64,000 bases of DNA from Chloracidobacterium sp. (GTDB taxonomy: Bacteria; Acidobacteriota; Blastocatellia; Pyrinomonadales; Pyrinomonadaceae). Made by a program: the position numbers and the translations under genes. Numbering within the stretch: position 1 is the stretch's first letter; the number at the start of each line of letters is the position of its first letter. Positions 31,442-38,804 of this stretch are shown here, piece after piece. Under the pieces are notes generated by a model. It ran no database searches. It saw only the letters and a program-made list of their open reading frames with translations, and was not told where the DNA came from. Where the stretch lies: the NCBI GenBank assembly GCA_016712045.1, contig JADJRV010000023.1, positions 1 through 64,000 on the forward strand, written 5' to 3'.

Positions 31442-32506
31442 CTAACTGTCAAGTTGCTTCACCGCCTCAAGCATAAGTTCCGCGTCTGTTTCCGCGTAGA
31501 TATTTGTAATGCTCATGTCCGAATGAGCAAAGAGATTTTGTACTATCAGCGGATTTGTATTTCTCCGAATTAATTCGCTAGCAAAGTAGGTTCTTAAGTC
31601 GTGGAAGTGATAGTTTTCTTCGCGCGTGCCGTCCGGTTTGTTGATTTTGGCTCTAACAAGAACTGGATGCCATCGCTTGCGGAAATCTACAATTGGAAAT
31701 GGTAATTGTTTATCGGCAATGAGATCGCGTAGTACCGATGCTGCCGTTGCATTGATCGGTACGGATCGCGGAGGTCGTCCCTTCGAACCAATTACCCATA
31801 CCCTTTGATTCTCAAAATCGATCACCTCCTCATTCAAAGCCAATAACTGGCCCCGGCGCAACGGCATGTTAACCGCCAACTGAACAAGCCTGTAAAGTAG
31901 CTGATCGGATTCAAGTTCCTTCCACAGGGCATTCTTCTGCTCGGTCGTAAGTAGGCGCTTTCTTGGCGGTGGTTCTGGTAAGGCCTTCACATACTGCATC
32001 GGATTGCGATCGAGAACGTCCTCTTCACACGCGAGACTAAAGATCTTCGACAAAGTCGACATGATTCGATTGATCGAGGACGGAGATATTAAACTTTTCT
32101 TGTTTCGCTGGTTTTTACCGTACTGGAGTTTGTTCCTACAATCGCGACAATCCTGTGGCGTAATGGTATGCAGAGGTTGATCCTTTAGGTGTTTCAAAAG
32201 AAGTTTTATGTAAAGATTCTTCGCTCCCTTATTGACGTTGTTTTGATCTACATATTTTCGATAGGTCGTTTCTACAAAGTCTCCAAAAGTAACGGTTGTA
32301 TCTGCAACACCGAATGATCTGTCGAAGAGTTGCTTGACCAGTTGGCGCTCGGCGAGTTCAGCTTCTTCCTTAGTACGGGCTGTCGGAATAACCTGATGAA
32401 TGGTCTTATGCCCTTTAACTCGTCTGTATACCCACCAACGAGCTGTCGCATACGCCGGATGCTTAGCGTTTATCCGCTTACCGTTATATTTCTTAAAAAC
32501 TGACAT
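31442..32506 (-). CDS. Tyrosine recombinase (island integrase)
   Basis: A 354-aa phage-type integrase. After an N-terminal SAM-like core-binding part (residues ~70-165) the catalytic domain shows the first Arg in MPLRRGQLLAL, then HDLRTYFASELIRR (the H-x-x-R pair), LFAHSDMSITNIYAETD (second His and the nucleophilic Tyr). Such enzymes cut and rejoin att sites, often in tRNA genes. It starts 4 bp after an excisionase-like gene and lies ~530 bp from tRNA-Pro, with the defence genes on the far side, so it is the probable mobility gene of the island. All catalytic residues expected are present, so it could be functional. Confidence 0.9.
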   Translation of the reverse strand: MSVFKKYNGKRINAKHPAYATARWWVYRRVKGHKTIHQVIPTARTKEEAELAERQLVKQLFDRSFGVADTTVTFGDFVETTYRKYVDQNNVNKGAKNLYIKLLLKHLKDQPLHTITPQDCRDCRNKLQYGKNQRNKKSLISPSSINRIMSTLSKIFSLACEEDVLDRNPMQYVKALPEPPPRKRLLTTEQKNALWKELESDQLLYRLVQLAVNMPLRRGQLLALNEEVIDFENQRVWVIGSKGRPPRSVPINATAASVLRDLIADKQLPFPIVDFRKRWHPVLVRAKINKPDGTREENYHFHDLRTYFASELIRRNTNPLIVQNLFAHSDMSITNIYAETDAELMLEAVKQLDS

Positions 32507-32510
32507 ACGC

Positions 32511-32765
32511 TTAGTAATTCGCTAACCAGGCATCCACCTCAGTTCTGTTAAAAGTTGGCCGTCCAACTCCGTGAAACGGAAGGCCATTTTTTCGCATCCA
32601 TCGATTGATCGTTGCACTAGATTTTTTCAGATACTTCGCGACTTCGGACTTCGTCATGATCTGCGGCGGCTGAGATGAATGAATAGCTTTTTCGATCGCC
32701 CCCGCGACGGAGGTGTCGATCAAGCGAATCAGCTCTGCTTTTTCTATCGTGATAATTTCAACCAT
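32511..32765 (-). CDS. Excisionase-like small HTH (MerR/HTH_17 type) protein
   Basis: 84 aa. Residues ~36-84 form a winged-helix fold typical of excisionases: MTKSEVAKYLKKSSATINRWMRK, then GLPFHGVGRPTFNRTEVDAWL. The protein probably bends DNA at the att site and directs the neighbouring integrase toward excision, or regulates it. It ends 4 bp before the integrase start on the same strand, so the two are co-transcribed. The N-terminal ~35 residues look like a short dimerisation helix. Confidence 0.8.
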   Translation of the reverse strand: MVEIITIEKAELIRLIDTSVAGAIEKAIHSSQPPQIMTKSEVAKYLKKSSATINRWMRKNGLPFHGVGRPTFNRTEVDAWLANY

Positions 32766-32963
32766 TTCCTGAACCTCCGATCACCAGTTGGCAAAAAATG
32801 TGCCTCGCCAAAAAGCCATGAAAATAGACAGCATCGGCCATAAAAGTCGCGAAAACGCGCCATTCGGCGCAGTTTTGCACCACACAAAGGATGTTTATAA
32901 ACCAGCCTGATCAAGAGTGATGATCTTTGAGAGTTTTGAGCTGAAAAAGAGGACAAAAGAATA

Positions 32964-32985
32964 CTGCAACCAACCTGCAACCAAG
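32964..32985. repeat. 11-bp tandem direct repeat near the integrase/tRNA junction
   Basis: CTGCAACCAAC is followed directly by CTGCAACCAAG. Lying between the excisionase-like gene and the tRNA-Pro terminator, it could be an arm-type binding site for the integrase or part of an att site. No second copy elsewhere in the window caught my eye. The rest of 32766-32987 has no gene. Confidence 0.4.
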
Positions 32986-32987
32986 TC

Positions 32988-33023
32988 AAAAAAATGGAGC
33001 TTCCAGCAATCGCTGAAAGCCCC
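32988..33023 (-). terminator. Rho-independent terminator of tRNA-Pro
   Basis: On the minus strand a 12-bp stem with two mismatches (arms 33012-33023 and 32996-33007, 4-nt loop) is followed by a run of seven T. It lies 8 bp after the CCA end of tRNA-Pro and would end its transcript. Confidence 0.75.
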
Positions 33024-33031
33024 ATGTTTAT

Positions 33032-33108
33032 TGGTCGGGACGGCGAGATTTGAACTCACGACCTCTCGCACCCCAAGCGAACGCGCTACCAGACTGCGCT
33101 ACGTCCCG
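33032..33108 (-). tRNA. tRNA-Pro (anticodon GGG), CCA encoded
   Basis: The minus strand folds into a full cloverleaf: acceptor CGGGACG/CGTCCCG, D-arm GCGCAGTCTGGTAGCGC, anticodon loop TTGGGGT giving GGG, T-arm with TTCAAAT, discriminator A and encoded CCA. Its 3' end faces the integrase and the defence island, the usual geometry for integration at a tRNA gene. Confidence 0.95.
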
Positions 33109-33162
33109 AAAAACCGAATTCTAAGAGTAATTTTACGGCGGGAGATTGTCAAACCGGACGGT

Positions 33163-33642
33163 TTATTGCGACGCTCTCGGCTTGTTCAACATTTCACGCA
33201 GTTCCAGAAGATGCGCCGCCAACAATTTCAGTGCATCGCGTTGATCGCCTGAAAATTCTGCTGCGGTCGCAACCTGGCGTGGCGTTGGCTCGAAATCAAA
33301 TAGAGTCGGTGCCTGTGTATCTTCGCTTCGCGTTTCAGCAGCCGGAGCTGGTTCGACGACTGGTTTGGGCTTGTTGCCCTCACGAGCTTCGCTTTGCAGC
33401 TTTTTACGGGCTCCGGCGATGGTAAACATCTCGTTGTAGAGCAGTTGTTTGATACGCAGAGCGATCTCGACATCACGCCGCCGATAGCTGCGTTGGCCCG
33501 ATTTATTTTTTTGCGGCGAAAGTACCGAAAACTCGGTTTCCCAATATCTCAGGACGTGAGCCTGAACGCCGACGAGGTCACAGACCTCGCCTATCTTAAA
33601 GTATATTTTCTCAGGTATTACAACAGGTTCTTGTGCCATCAT
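33163..33642 (-). CDS. MerR-family transcriptional regulator
   Basis: 159 aa with a MerR HTH at residues ~10-80: IPEKIYFKIGEVCDLVGV, then LRYWETEFSVLSPQKNKSGQRSY and the YRRRDVEIALRIKQLL wing. The C-terminus is Pro/Ala-rich (~95-125) and ends in a short helix (LKLLAAHLLELREML) that may dimerise. There is no metal-binding Cys pattern, so the ligand is unknown. It lies 55 bp upstream of tRNA-Pro on the same strand and is divergent from thiL. Small MerR proteins of this kind sit in the core genome of many bacteria, so I place it outside the island. Confidence 0.85.
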   Translation of the reverse strand: MMAQEPVVIPEKIYFKIGEVCDLVGVQAHVLRYWETEFSVLSPQKNKSGQRSYRRRDVEIALRIKQLLYNEMFTIAGARKKLQSEAREGNKPKPVVEPAPAAETRSEDTQAPTLFDFEPTPRQVATAAEFSGDQRDALKLLAAHLLELREMLNKPRASQ

Positions 33643-33724
33643 GCGTCCGGGTGTGTTAAAGTTTCTTGTAAATCAGTAGCCGTTATTCTATGAGTTTAGG
33701 GCACTTGTGTCAACAGCAATTTGT

Positions 33725-34679
33725 ATGGTGAGCGAATTTGAGTTTATTGACCGCATTAAGTCTAAATACGCCCTACACCGTTTAGGCGATGACTGTGCCG
33801 TCCTGCCAAGAGACTCGAGACCGACCTGCTTGTCACCGCAGATATGCTCGTCGAAGACATTGATTTCCGCCTTGACTGGACCACGCCCGAATTCCTCGGC
33901 CACAAAGCCCTCGCGGTTTCCCTTTCTGATATTGCTGCCATGGGTGGAACTCCAAACTGGGCAATGCTTACCATCGGAATACCTGAAAGTCTTTGGAACA
34001 CGGATTTTATAGATAGATTTTATGACGGATGGTTTGCTCTGGCGGCGGAATTTGACGTTGAGCTAGTAGGCGGGGATGTGTCAAAGGTGCCGGATAAGCT
34101 AGTGATCGACTCAATAGTCGGCGGCGAATGCTCCAAAGGAAAAGCCATTTTGCGCTCGACCGCCGAACCCGGCGACGCGATCTTTGTTACTGGAACGCTT
34201 GGCGGCGCGGCGGGAGGCCTGAGATTGCTCGAGGATGGCGTTAGATTTGACGATTTACTGCCTATTGAACAGCGTGATCTTATCCTAAAACAGCTTCAAC
34301 CCTGACCTCAGCTTACTATATCTAATTCATTGTGTTTGTTAGACATAGCTACATCCATCATGGATGTTAGCGATGGACTATCGTCGGATCTAAAACATAT
34401 CTTGCAGCAAGCGGTGTCGGAGCTAACATCGATCAAGACCGCCTCCCAACCGAGCCCTATCTTGCGGCTAATTTCCCTGCTGATGAATGTCTGGATATGG
34501 CCATCAATGGAGGAGAAGATTTAGGACTGCTTTTCACCACTGATAATAAAAATATCCCACTGCTAAATTCAATGCCCGCAACACGCATCGGCAATGTTAC
34601 AGCAAATGTTGGAGTTATTGAGCTTACCAATGGCGAAACGACAACGGCATTAGAACCAAAAGGCTATCGCCATTTCTAA
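33725..34679 (+). CDS. thiL: Thiamine-monophosphate kinase ThiL (frame-disrupted)
   Basis: ThiL phosphorylates thiamine monophosphate to the cofactor thiamine diphosphate. The order of motifs is complete: LGDDCAVL (Mg/ATP), TADMLVEDIDF, LAVSLSDIAAMGG, ELVGGDVSK, ATSIMDVSDGLSSDL, and AINGGEDLGLLFT near the end; total ~318 aa, normal for the family. The frame is broken near 33815 and near 34410 (…KHILQQ | SGVGANIDQD…). A single in-frame TGA at 34303-34305 separates LKQLQP from PQLTISN. An enzyme needed for thiamine diphosphate is unlikely to be dead, so sequence error is the favoured explanation. The ATG at 33725 is followed by a GTG three bases later; either could start. It is divergent from the MerR gene. 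Confidence 0.85.
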
Positions 34680-34718
34680 AATATTTGCCTTGTTTTCATA
34701 AAACTTTTCAAAGATTGC

Positions 34719-34749
34719 TTGACAAGCATTTTTGACCTGTGTTTATACT
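34719..34749 (+). promoter_or_regulatory. Sigma-70-type promoter for a short transcript
   Basis: TTGACA at 34719-34724 is followed 17 bp later by TTTATA (34742-34747); TATACT overlaps two bases downstream. The predicted start site precedes a 49-codon ORF with its own ribosome-binding site. Confidence 0.5.
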
Positions 34750-34796
34750 TCTAGCTCGCTCGCATCGACGAGTGATTTTTTTTGGAGACGATATTG

Positions 34797-34946
34797 ATGA
34801 TTCGAAATTCGAAACTAACAACCACGACTGGTTCCGCATATAGCAATATGTGCGCGGACCGGAATGGCGTGATGTGTCGATACTTCGAGCAGCAAGACTG
34901 TCAGCCAAGATCAACGGGAATTACCCGTTTGCAACAACTAGATTGA
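34797..34946 (+). CDS. Small ORF of 49 codons, unknown function
   Basis: A GGAG site precedes the ATG at 34797 and a promoter lies ~50 bp upstream. The peptide starts MIRNSKLTTTTGSAYSNMC and holds three Cys (NMCAD, VMCRY, QDCQP) with no signal peptide or membrane helix. It ends six bases before a GC-rich hairpin. It might be a true small protein or the leader of a structured RNA. I recognise no family. Confidence 0.4.
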   Translation: MIRNSKLTTTTGSAYSNMCADRNGVMCRYFEQQDCQPRSTGITRLQQLD

Positions 34947-34951
34947 TACTG

Positions 34952-34974
34952 CGGGAGCGGCGTTCCCGCTCCCG
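34952..34974 (+). terminator. GC hairpin after the small ORF
   Basis: A 9-bp perfect stem (CGGGAGCGG / CCGCTCCCG) with a 5-nt loop follows the small ORF stop. It lacks a T-run, so it may be a terminator element, a processing site or part of a structured RNA with the next hairpin. Confidence 0.45.
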
Positions 34975-35015
34975 AAACATCGAAAGAACGACACATAAGC
35001 GTCGGGCAAGTTTTT

Positions 35016-35068
35016 AGGAGCGGTTACGCCGGGATCATTGGAAGATCCCAGAGTAGCCGCTCCTTTTA
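35016..35068 (+). terminator. Nested long hairpin with T-run
   Basis: Outer arms 35016-35027 and 35053-35064 pair over 12 bp with one G-T. Inside, GGGATC (35031-35036) pairs with GATCCC (35044-35049). A TTTT run follows. This two-tier structure would end the short transcript and could itself be a small RNA. Confidence 0.5.
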
Positions 35069-35103
35069 CTTTTGATGTTTGATAACTGAATAGCCGTAAA
35101 AAG

Positions 35104-35144
35104 GGTCAGCGGCGATGGATAAGTAAATTCCGTCGCCGCTGACC
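35104..35144. terminator. Perfect 12-bp inverted repeat between convergent units
   Basis: GGTCAGCGGCGA (35104-35115) and TCGCCGCTGACC (35133-35144) form a perfect stem with a 17-nt loop. It lies 25 bp before the end of the minus-strand gene that follows and probably separates the two convergent units. Confidence 0.5.
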
Positions 35145-35168
35145 AATTACTACCAAGTTTTCTGTATT

Positions 35169-35710
35169 TTACATACTCTTGTATTTCTTACGCGTAATTA
35201 CCACGAGTTCGTTTCCGCCGATGGCGGTTTTACCGACCGTGACGCCTACGTATGAGTAGCCGGCGTCGCCAGCTTCATTTAGCTCTTTGTCCATTGTGCC
35301 GGTCTTTTTGGTTGCAAATAGCTTGTATTCGTATTTGATGATCGGAGCATTTGGATCTTTTTCAAGTATTGCAACGACCTCTTCCCCACCAAAAGTGGTC
35401 TTAAATACGACCTGTCCGCGGTATTCATACCTTGTCCCGGCCGCTCTTTTGGTGCGTGGGCTCGTCGCAGAAAATGTATTTGAAATTTCCTGGATCTGGA
35501 CTGACATGATCGAACGACCGCTGCCGCCGAAGATGTTTCGCCGCCGAACGCCTTGGAATCGGTAGCCCTGATGGCCATTTCGTTCAGTTCTTTTTGCATC
35601 GTCGAAGTTTTCTTGGTCGCGAGCACCTTGTACTTGATCTGAGCAACCGCTGCCGTCTGAAGTGCACAGAGCAATCCAACGCAGAAACACAACATTAGTA
35701 ATTTTTTCAT
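35169..35710 (-). CDS. Exported protein with two YKxxATKKT repeats (frame-disrupted)
   Basis: A signal peptide (MKKLLMLCFCVGLLCALQTAAVAQ) starts at 35710. The mature part contains two related units: IKYKVLATKKTSTMQKELNE near the start and YEYKLFATKKTGTMDKELNE near the end. The second is followed by AGYSYVGVTVGKTAIGGNELVVITRK, and by analogy the first unit continues in alternating frames (GYRFQGV in one, KAFGGE in the other). At least two one-base shifts are needed to join them. The product would be ~180 aa. I do not recognise the family; the repeat suggests a small beta-rich fold duplicated in tandem. It is separated from the next minus-strand gene by 25 bp and may be co-transcribed with it. 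Confidence 0.6.
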
Positions 35711-35735
35711 TTTGATCTCTCCTGATTGATTAGAA

Positions 35736-36404
35736 CTATTTATTTGAAAGTGATCTGATCCGTGAGCGGATCGATTCGGGCATTTGCCAATTTAGCCGCC
35801 CTTCGCTGTCATAAATGCCAACAATTAACTGAATCTGAGACGTTTCGACAGGAAAAATGGGATGCTTGTCTTTGTCAACAAGTGGGAACGAAACCCAAAA
35901 GATATCCCAGTCGTAGTCACGGCGGACCATGCCCGCGAGAGCTTTGATATCTCGAAATTGTGGTGAATTGATGCCCGACACCGCCCCATCGGCACCGGGT
36001 TTTAGATCTTTCGGCTGTAACATCGCCCGCCAATCGTTGGGTATCACGCCTGAACCTTCGCGTGGGTCGATTTCAACCAAAAACACCGTATCAGCTGCGG
36101 ATTCGGCCTCGGCCACAAGCTCGCGCGTCTGTTGGTCTGATAGCCTGTTTCTCAATTGCTGCAGCCGGGCGGTTGCCCGAATAACTTCAGGGGTTAACCA
36201 AGTAGCACGAAATTTATAGTTAACAGATCGGCTTGTATGTATGCCCCGCAGGTCGAACATGCTGCCTATTTTACTGCTCTCGCGCATATTCTTGACCATA
36301 CCCTCGGCCTGCGACGCCGACCATGTCAGGTATGATTCGTCCTGAGCCACTGCGGCGGTGGCGAGGATAAGTAACATGAAAACACTGAGAAATATCTGTC
36401 TCAT
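35736..36404 (-). CDS. Exported protein of unknown function
   Basis: 222 aa, intact, with a classical signal peptide ending near AVAQ (residue ~20). The mature part has no motif I can name; it holds helical stretches (TARLQQLRNRLSDQQTRELVAEAESA) and a strand-rich C-terminal half with IFWVSFPLVDKDKHPIFP and IQLIVGIYDSEGRLNWQMP. It lies upstream of the repeat-containing exported protein on the same strand. A periplasmic or surface role is all that can be said. Confidence 0.7.
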   Translation of the reverse strand: MRQIFLSVFMLLILATAAVAQDESYLTWSASQAEGMVKNMRESSKIGSMFDLRGIHTSRSVNYKFRATWLTPEVIRATARLQQLRNRLSDQQTRELVAEAESAADTVFLVEIDPREGSGVIPNDWRAMLQPKDLKPGADGAVSGINSPQFRDIKALAGMVRRDYDWDIFWVSFPLVDKDKHPIFPVETSQIQLIVGIYDSEGRLNWQMPESIRSRIRSLSNK

Positions 36405-36547
36405 AAATGCAGGTGAGGTTAGGCCCGCTTGTAATTGTGAAACTAAATTAAATCAGATGACTGCCAATTTATACCACAAATTTGACGGGTTTGTGAAACT
36501 AGGTAGCAAGTGGCTATTTCACGTGCGTGTTGCCCTATAATAGTTTT

Positions 36548-37468
36548 GTGAGGATCAAGAAATTTAACTGTATCAGGTGCGGCGGGCCAAAGGTCAATCC
36601 GTATTCTATGCCGTACATAATGTGCGATTTTTGCGGGTCGCTGACGGATATTGATTTTACCGTCGGGATGGAAAAATGGAACGAATCGACGTTCAACCAG
36701 GTCTGGTACACAGTCAAAAAGATGATGTTTGCGAATAATGCCCAGAACGCTCTTACGAGGGGCGACAAGGACGCATACTATCTCGGCCAGCTCGAATATT
36801 GGGATTTTTATTACAAGACATTCCCGGCATATTTACCGCCGTCGGCCGCCGACCCGAAAGTCTATAAAACCTATATCCAAGTCTGTGCCGAATCTAGCAC
36901 CATAACCGCTTTTGAGAAAAAATGGCAGGCATACGGTGCTGAGCAACAAGCTCTACAGGCTAAGGTCCAGATGCGGCTCGTCAACGGCCAGCAAAAGGCA
37001 GATTCCGATGCGTTTTTTGCACTCGCCGAGTTTTTTATCAGTATAACAAGTGAAGGTATGAGGGCGTTTTACGATAATCCGCGTTACGAGATAATGCACA
37101 CGGTGCTACCGGAACGGGTGCATTTGAAGATGCGGACATCAATGTTCGCACAGGCGTGGCTTCCCTATCTGACTGACGAGGACGTAGATCGCTTACTGAA
37201 ATTGCTCGGGTTTTCAAACGAGTATGTTGAGATAGAACAGCCGCCGGGACATTATCTGAATTGTGGTTCGTGCAATGCTCGGATTTTTGCTCCGGACGGC
37301 TCGTATCGCGTTTATTGTGAGAATTGTCACACAACGACCGCAGTCAGATCGACATTTTTCTGCTCGGGCTGCGGAGGGCAAAATCATGTCCCTGACGATC
37401 CGTCACAACCCACTACGTGCGAGTGCTGCGGCACGACAAACCGTCTGATCCAGCCGCTTTTTGGCTGA
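36548..37468 (+). CDS. Zinc-ribbon protein with N- and C-terminal CxxC clusters
   Basis: About 306 aa. The N-terminus carries CIRCGG and, 17 residues on, CDFCGS; the C-terminus carries CGSCNAR, CENCHTT, CSGCGG and CECCGT, i.e. several treble-clef or ribbon zinc sites. The middle ~200 residues are helical without a known motif. Such proteins often act as nucleic-acid or protein-interaction factors. I prefer the GTG at 36548 (VRIKKFNCIRCGG) because it begins right before the first ribbon; a TTG at 36527 would add seven residues. It is divergent from the exported-protein genes and 107 bp before the HNH gene. Confidence 0.65.
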   Translation: MRIKKFNCIRCGGPKVNPYSMPYIMCDFCGSLTDIDFTVGMEKWNESTFNQVWYTVKKMMFANNAQNALTRGDKDAYYLGQLEYWDFYYKTFPAYLPPSAADPKVYKTYIQVCAESSTITAFEKKWQAYGAEQQALQAKVQMRLVNGQQKADSDAFFALAEFFISITSEGMRAFYDNPRYEIMHTVLPERVHLKMRTSMFAQAWLPYLTDEDVDRLLKLLGFSNEYVEIEQPPGHYLNCGSCNARIFAPDGSYRVYCENCHTTTAVRSTFFCSGCGGQNHVPDDPSQPTTCECCGTTNRLIQPLFG

Positions 37469-37575
37469 TCTCAGCAACATGTTGTTTTACAAAAACCTTA
37501 CGCAACTAAATATAGTGCTTGCGTTTAACAATTTTCGATATAAAATTACATTAAGAAAAATAGGAGGAGAGATAA

Positions 37576-38133
37576 TTGCTAACAGGACGAGTTTTACTTT
37601 TGAACTTTTCTTACGAGCCGCTGGGTACGGTAGGCGTTGCCCGGGCCGTATGTCTGTGGTTTCGCGGCGCTATCTTTGTCGAAGAAAACGACGGAGACAA
37701 CGTTCTGCATTCTCCTTCGACAGAGTTTCCGGTGCCGTCGGTGATCCGGTTGCGTCATTACATTCATTTGCGTCGCAACAACCGCGAAACAACGATGAAA
37801 CGAGCACGGATCTATATTCGCGACCGTTATCGGTGTCAGTATTGCGGCGAGCATAAGCACGCCAAAGAATTGACGCTCGATCATATTTTCCCGCGTGCCC
37901 AAGGGGGCGAAAGCACCCCGCAGAATCTCGTGACGGCTTGCGTCAAATGCAACCAGCGCAAAGGCAACCGCACGCCGGAACAGGCGAGAATGCCGCTACT
38001 TACGTCGCAAAAGCTGCTTCGACTTGGGCTCGATCATGTACTGTTGTGCCACTATGCAGAAAATCGCCCTGAGTGGCGTAAATATCTGTTTATGGACGAC
38101 ATAGATGACGAGGTAAAGGTAATGGCAGCATAA
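37576..38133 (+). CDS. HNH endonuclease family protein
   Basis: 185 aa. The HNH/zinc part is at residues ~85-140: YRCQYCGEHKHAKELTLDHIFPRAQGG, where D-H-I is the metal-binding strand, then NLVTACVKCNQRKGNRTP, supplying the second Cys pair and the N. The N-terminal ~75 residues (LLLNFSYEPLGTVGVARAV) are conserved in a widespread bacterial HNH subgroup. The start is a TTG with an AGGAGGAG ribosome site seven bases upstream. A strong terminator follows at 38158. The gene is in the core region; its cellular substrate is unknown. Confidence 0.85.
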   Translation: MLTGRVLLLNFSYEPLGTVGVARAVCLWFRGAIFVEENDGDNVLHSPSTEFPVPSVIRLRHYIHLRRNNRETTMKRARIYIRDRYRCQYCGEHKHAKELTLDHIFPRAQGGESTPQNLVTACVKCNQRKGNRTPEQARMPLLTSQKLLRLGLDHVLLCHYAENRPEWRKYLFMDDIDDEVKVMAA

Positions 38134-38157
38134 TTTTAGGAGTGTTTGAAACAACGG

Positions 38158-38191
38158 ATTGCGGCTTGATGAATATCAGGCCGCAATTTTT
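38158..38191 (+). terminator. Rho-independent terminator after the HNH gene
   Basis: ATTGCGGC (38158-38165) pairs with GCCGCAAT (38180-38187) and is followed by a T-run. It lies 25 bp after the HNH stop. Confidence 0.8.
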
Positions 38192-38192
38192 G

Positions 38193-38232
38193 TTTGGTCC
38201 GGTCCGGACCAAGTGGACCAAGGCGGACCAAA
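38193..38232. repeat. GGACCA-rich inverted repeat before the CAU tRNA
   Basis: TTTGGTCCG (38193-38201) and CGGACCAAA (38224-38232) form 9-bp arms; between them lie the palindrome GGTCCGGACC (38201-38210) and more GGACCA copies. The element fills the space between the HNH terminator and the tRNA. It may be a small processing or regulatory structure, or a stray repeat. Confidence 0.4.
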
Positions 38233-38237
38233 CCTTT

Positions 38238-38314
38238 GGCGGAGTAGTTTAAATGGAAAAAATCCCGGCCTCATAAGCCGAAGACTACAGGTTCAAGTCC
38301 TGTCTCCGCAACCA
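38238..38314 (+). tRNA. tRNA with CAU anticodon (Met or lysidine-type Ile2), CCA encoded
   Basis: The anticodon loop CTCATAA (CAT) is closed by CGGC/GCCG, the T-arm is ACAGG-TTCAAGT-CCTGT and the 3' end ACCA is encoded. The acceptor pairs GCGGAG with CTCCGC; the outermost pair is G-A. The D-arm (GTTTAAATGG-AAAAAA) is A/T-rich and poorly paired. Whether it is elongator Met or Ile2 cannot be decided by eye; it lacks clear initiator features. Confidence 0.8.
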
Positions 38315-38337
38315 ATTTTACGGCTATTCAGTTTTTG

Positions 38338-38784
38338 ATGGTGAATAAGATGAGATACAAAGATGAAAACGAGATCCTGGAGGTCGTCCGCAGCTTTGAA
38401 GAGGCAACGATCAGTCGCGACGCGTGGAAACACGCGGAGCATCTGACCGTTGCTCTTCATTACCTGTCGCTGCACGATATGGAAACTGCGACGGCAAACA
38501 TGCGCACCGGAATATTTAAGTTATTGGCGGCGTTTGAGGTCGATCTGTCGAAAGAAATGCCTTATCACGAGACGCTGACGATGTTTTGGATGCGAACCGT
38601 GGCGGATTTTAATGCTTCGACAAATGGAGCTTCCCTTTTAGAGAGAGCGAACGAACTCGTCGCGAAATACGACAAAGACTATCCTCTGAAGTTTTACAGC
38701 CGGGAGTTTTTGTTTTCAGACGAAGCAAGGGCGGCGTTTGTTGAGGGCAATATCGAAAGTGGCCAATCTGTTGAATTAGGCTAA
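38338..38784 (+). CDS. Conserved-looking hypothetical helical protein
   Basis: About 148 aa, intact and mostly helical, with no signal peptide or membrane segment. Notable stretches are FEEATISRDAWKHAEHLTVALHYL and MPYHETLTMFWMRTVADF, with several His and acidic residues that could bind metal (KHAEHL, YHET). I do not recognise a named family. It starts just after the CAU tRNA and ends 20 bp before cysS, so it may be co-transcribed with cysS. The start could also be the ATG four codons further in. Confidence 0.55.
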   Translation: MVNKMRYKDENEILEVVRSFEEATISRDAWKHAEHLTVALHYLSLHDMETATANMRTGIFKLLAAFEVDLSKEMPYHETLTMFWMRTVADFNASTNGASLLERANELVAKYDKDYPLKFYSREFLFSDEARAAFVEGNIESGQSVELG

Positions 38785-38804
38785 GATATCTATTACACAA
38801 GATT

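Noticed and set aside
35016..35068. Known riboswitch in the nested hairpin
   Set aside because: I could not match it to the conserved cores of the TPP, SAM, cobalamin or c-di-GMP classes, and it lies after, not before, an ORF.
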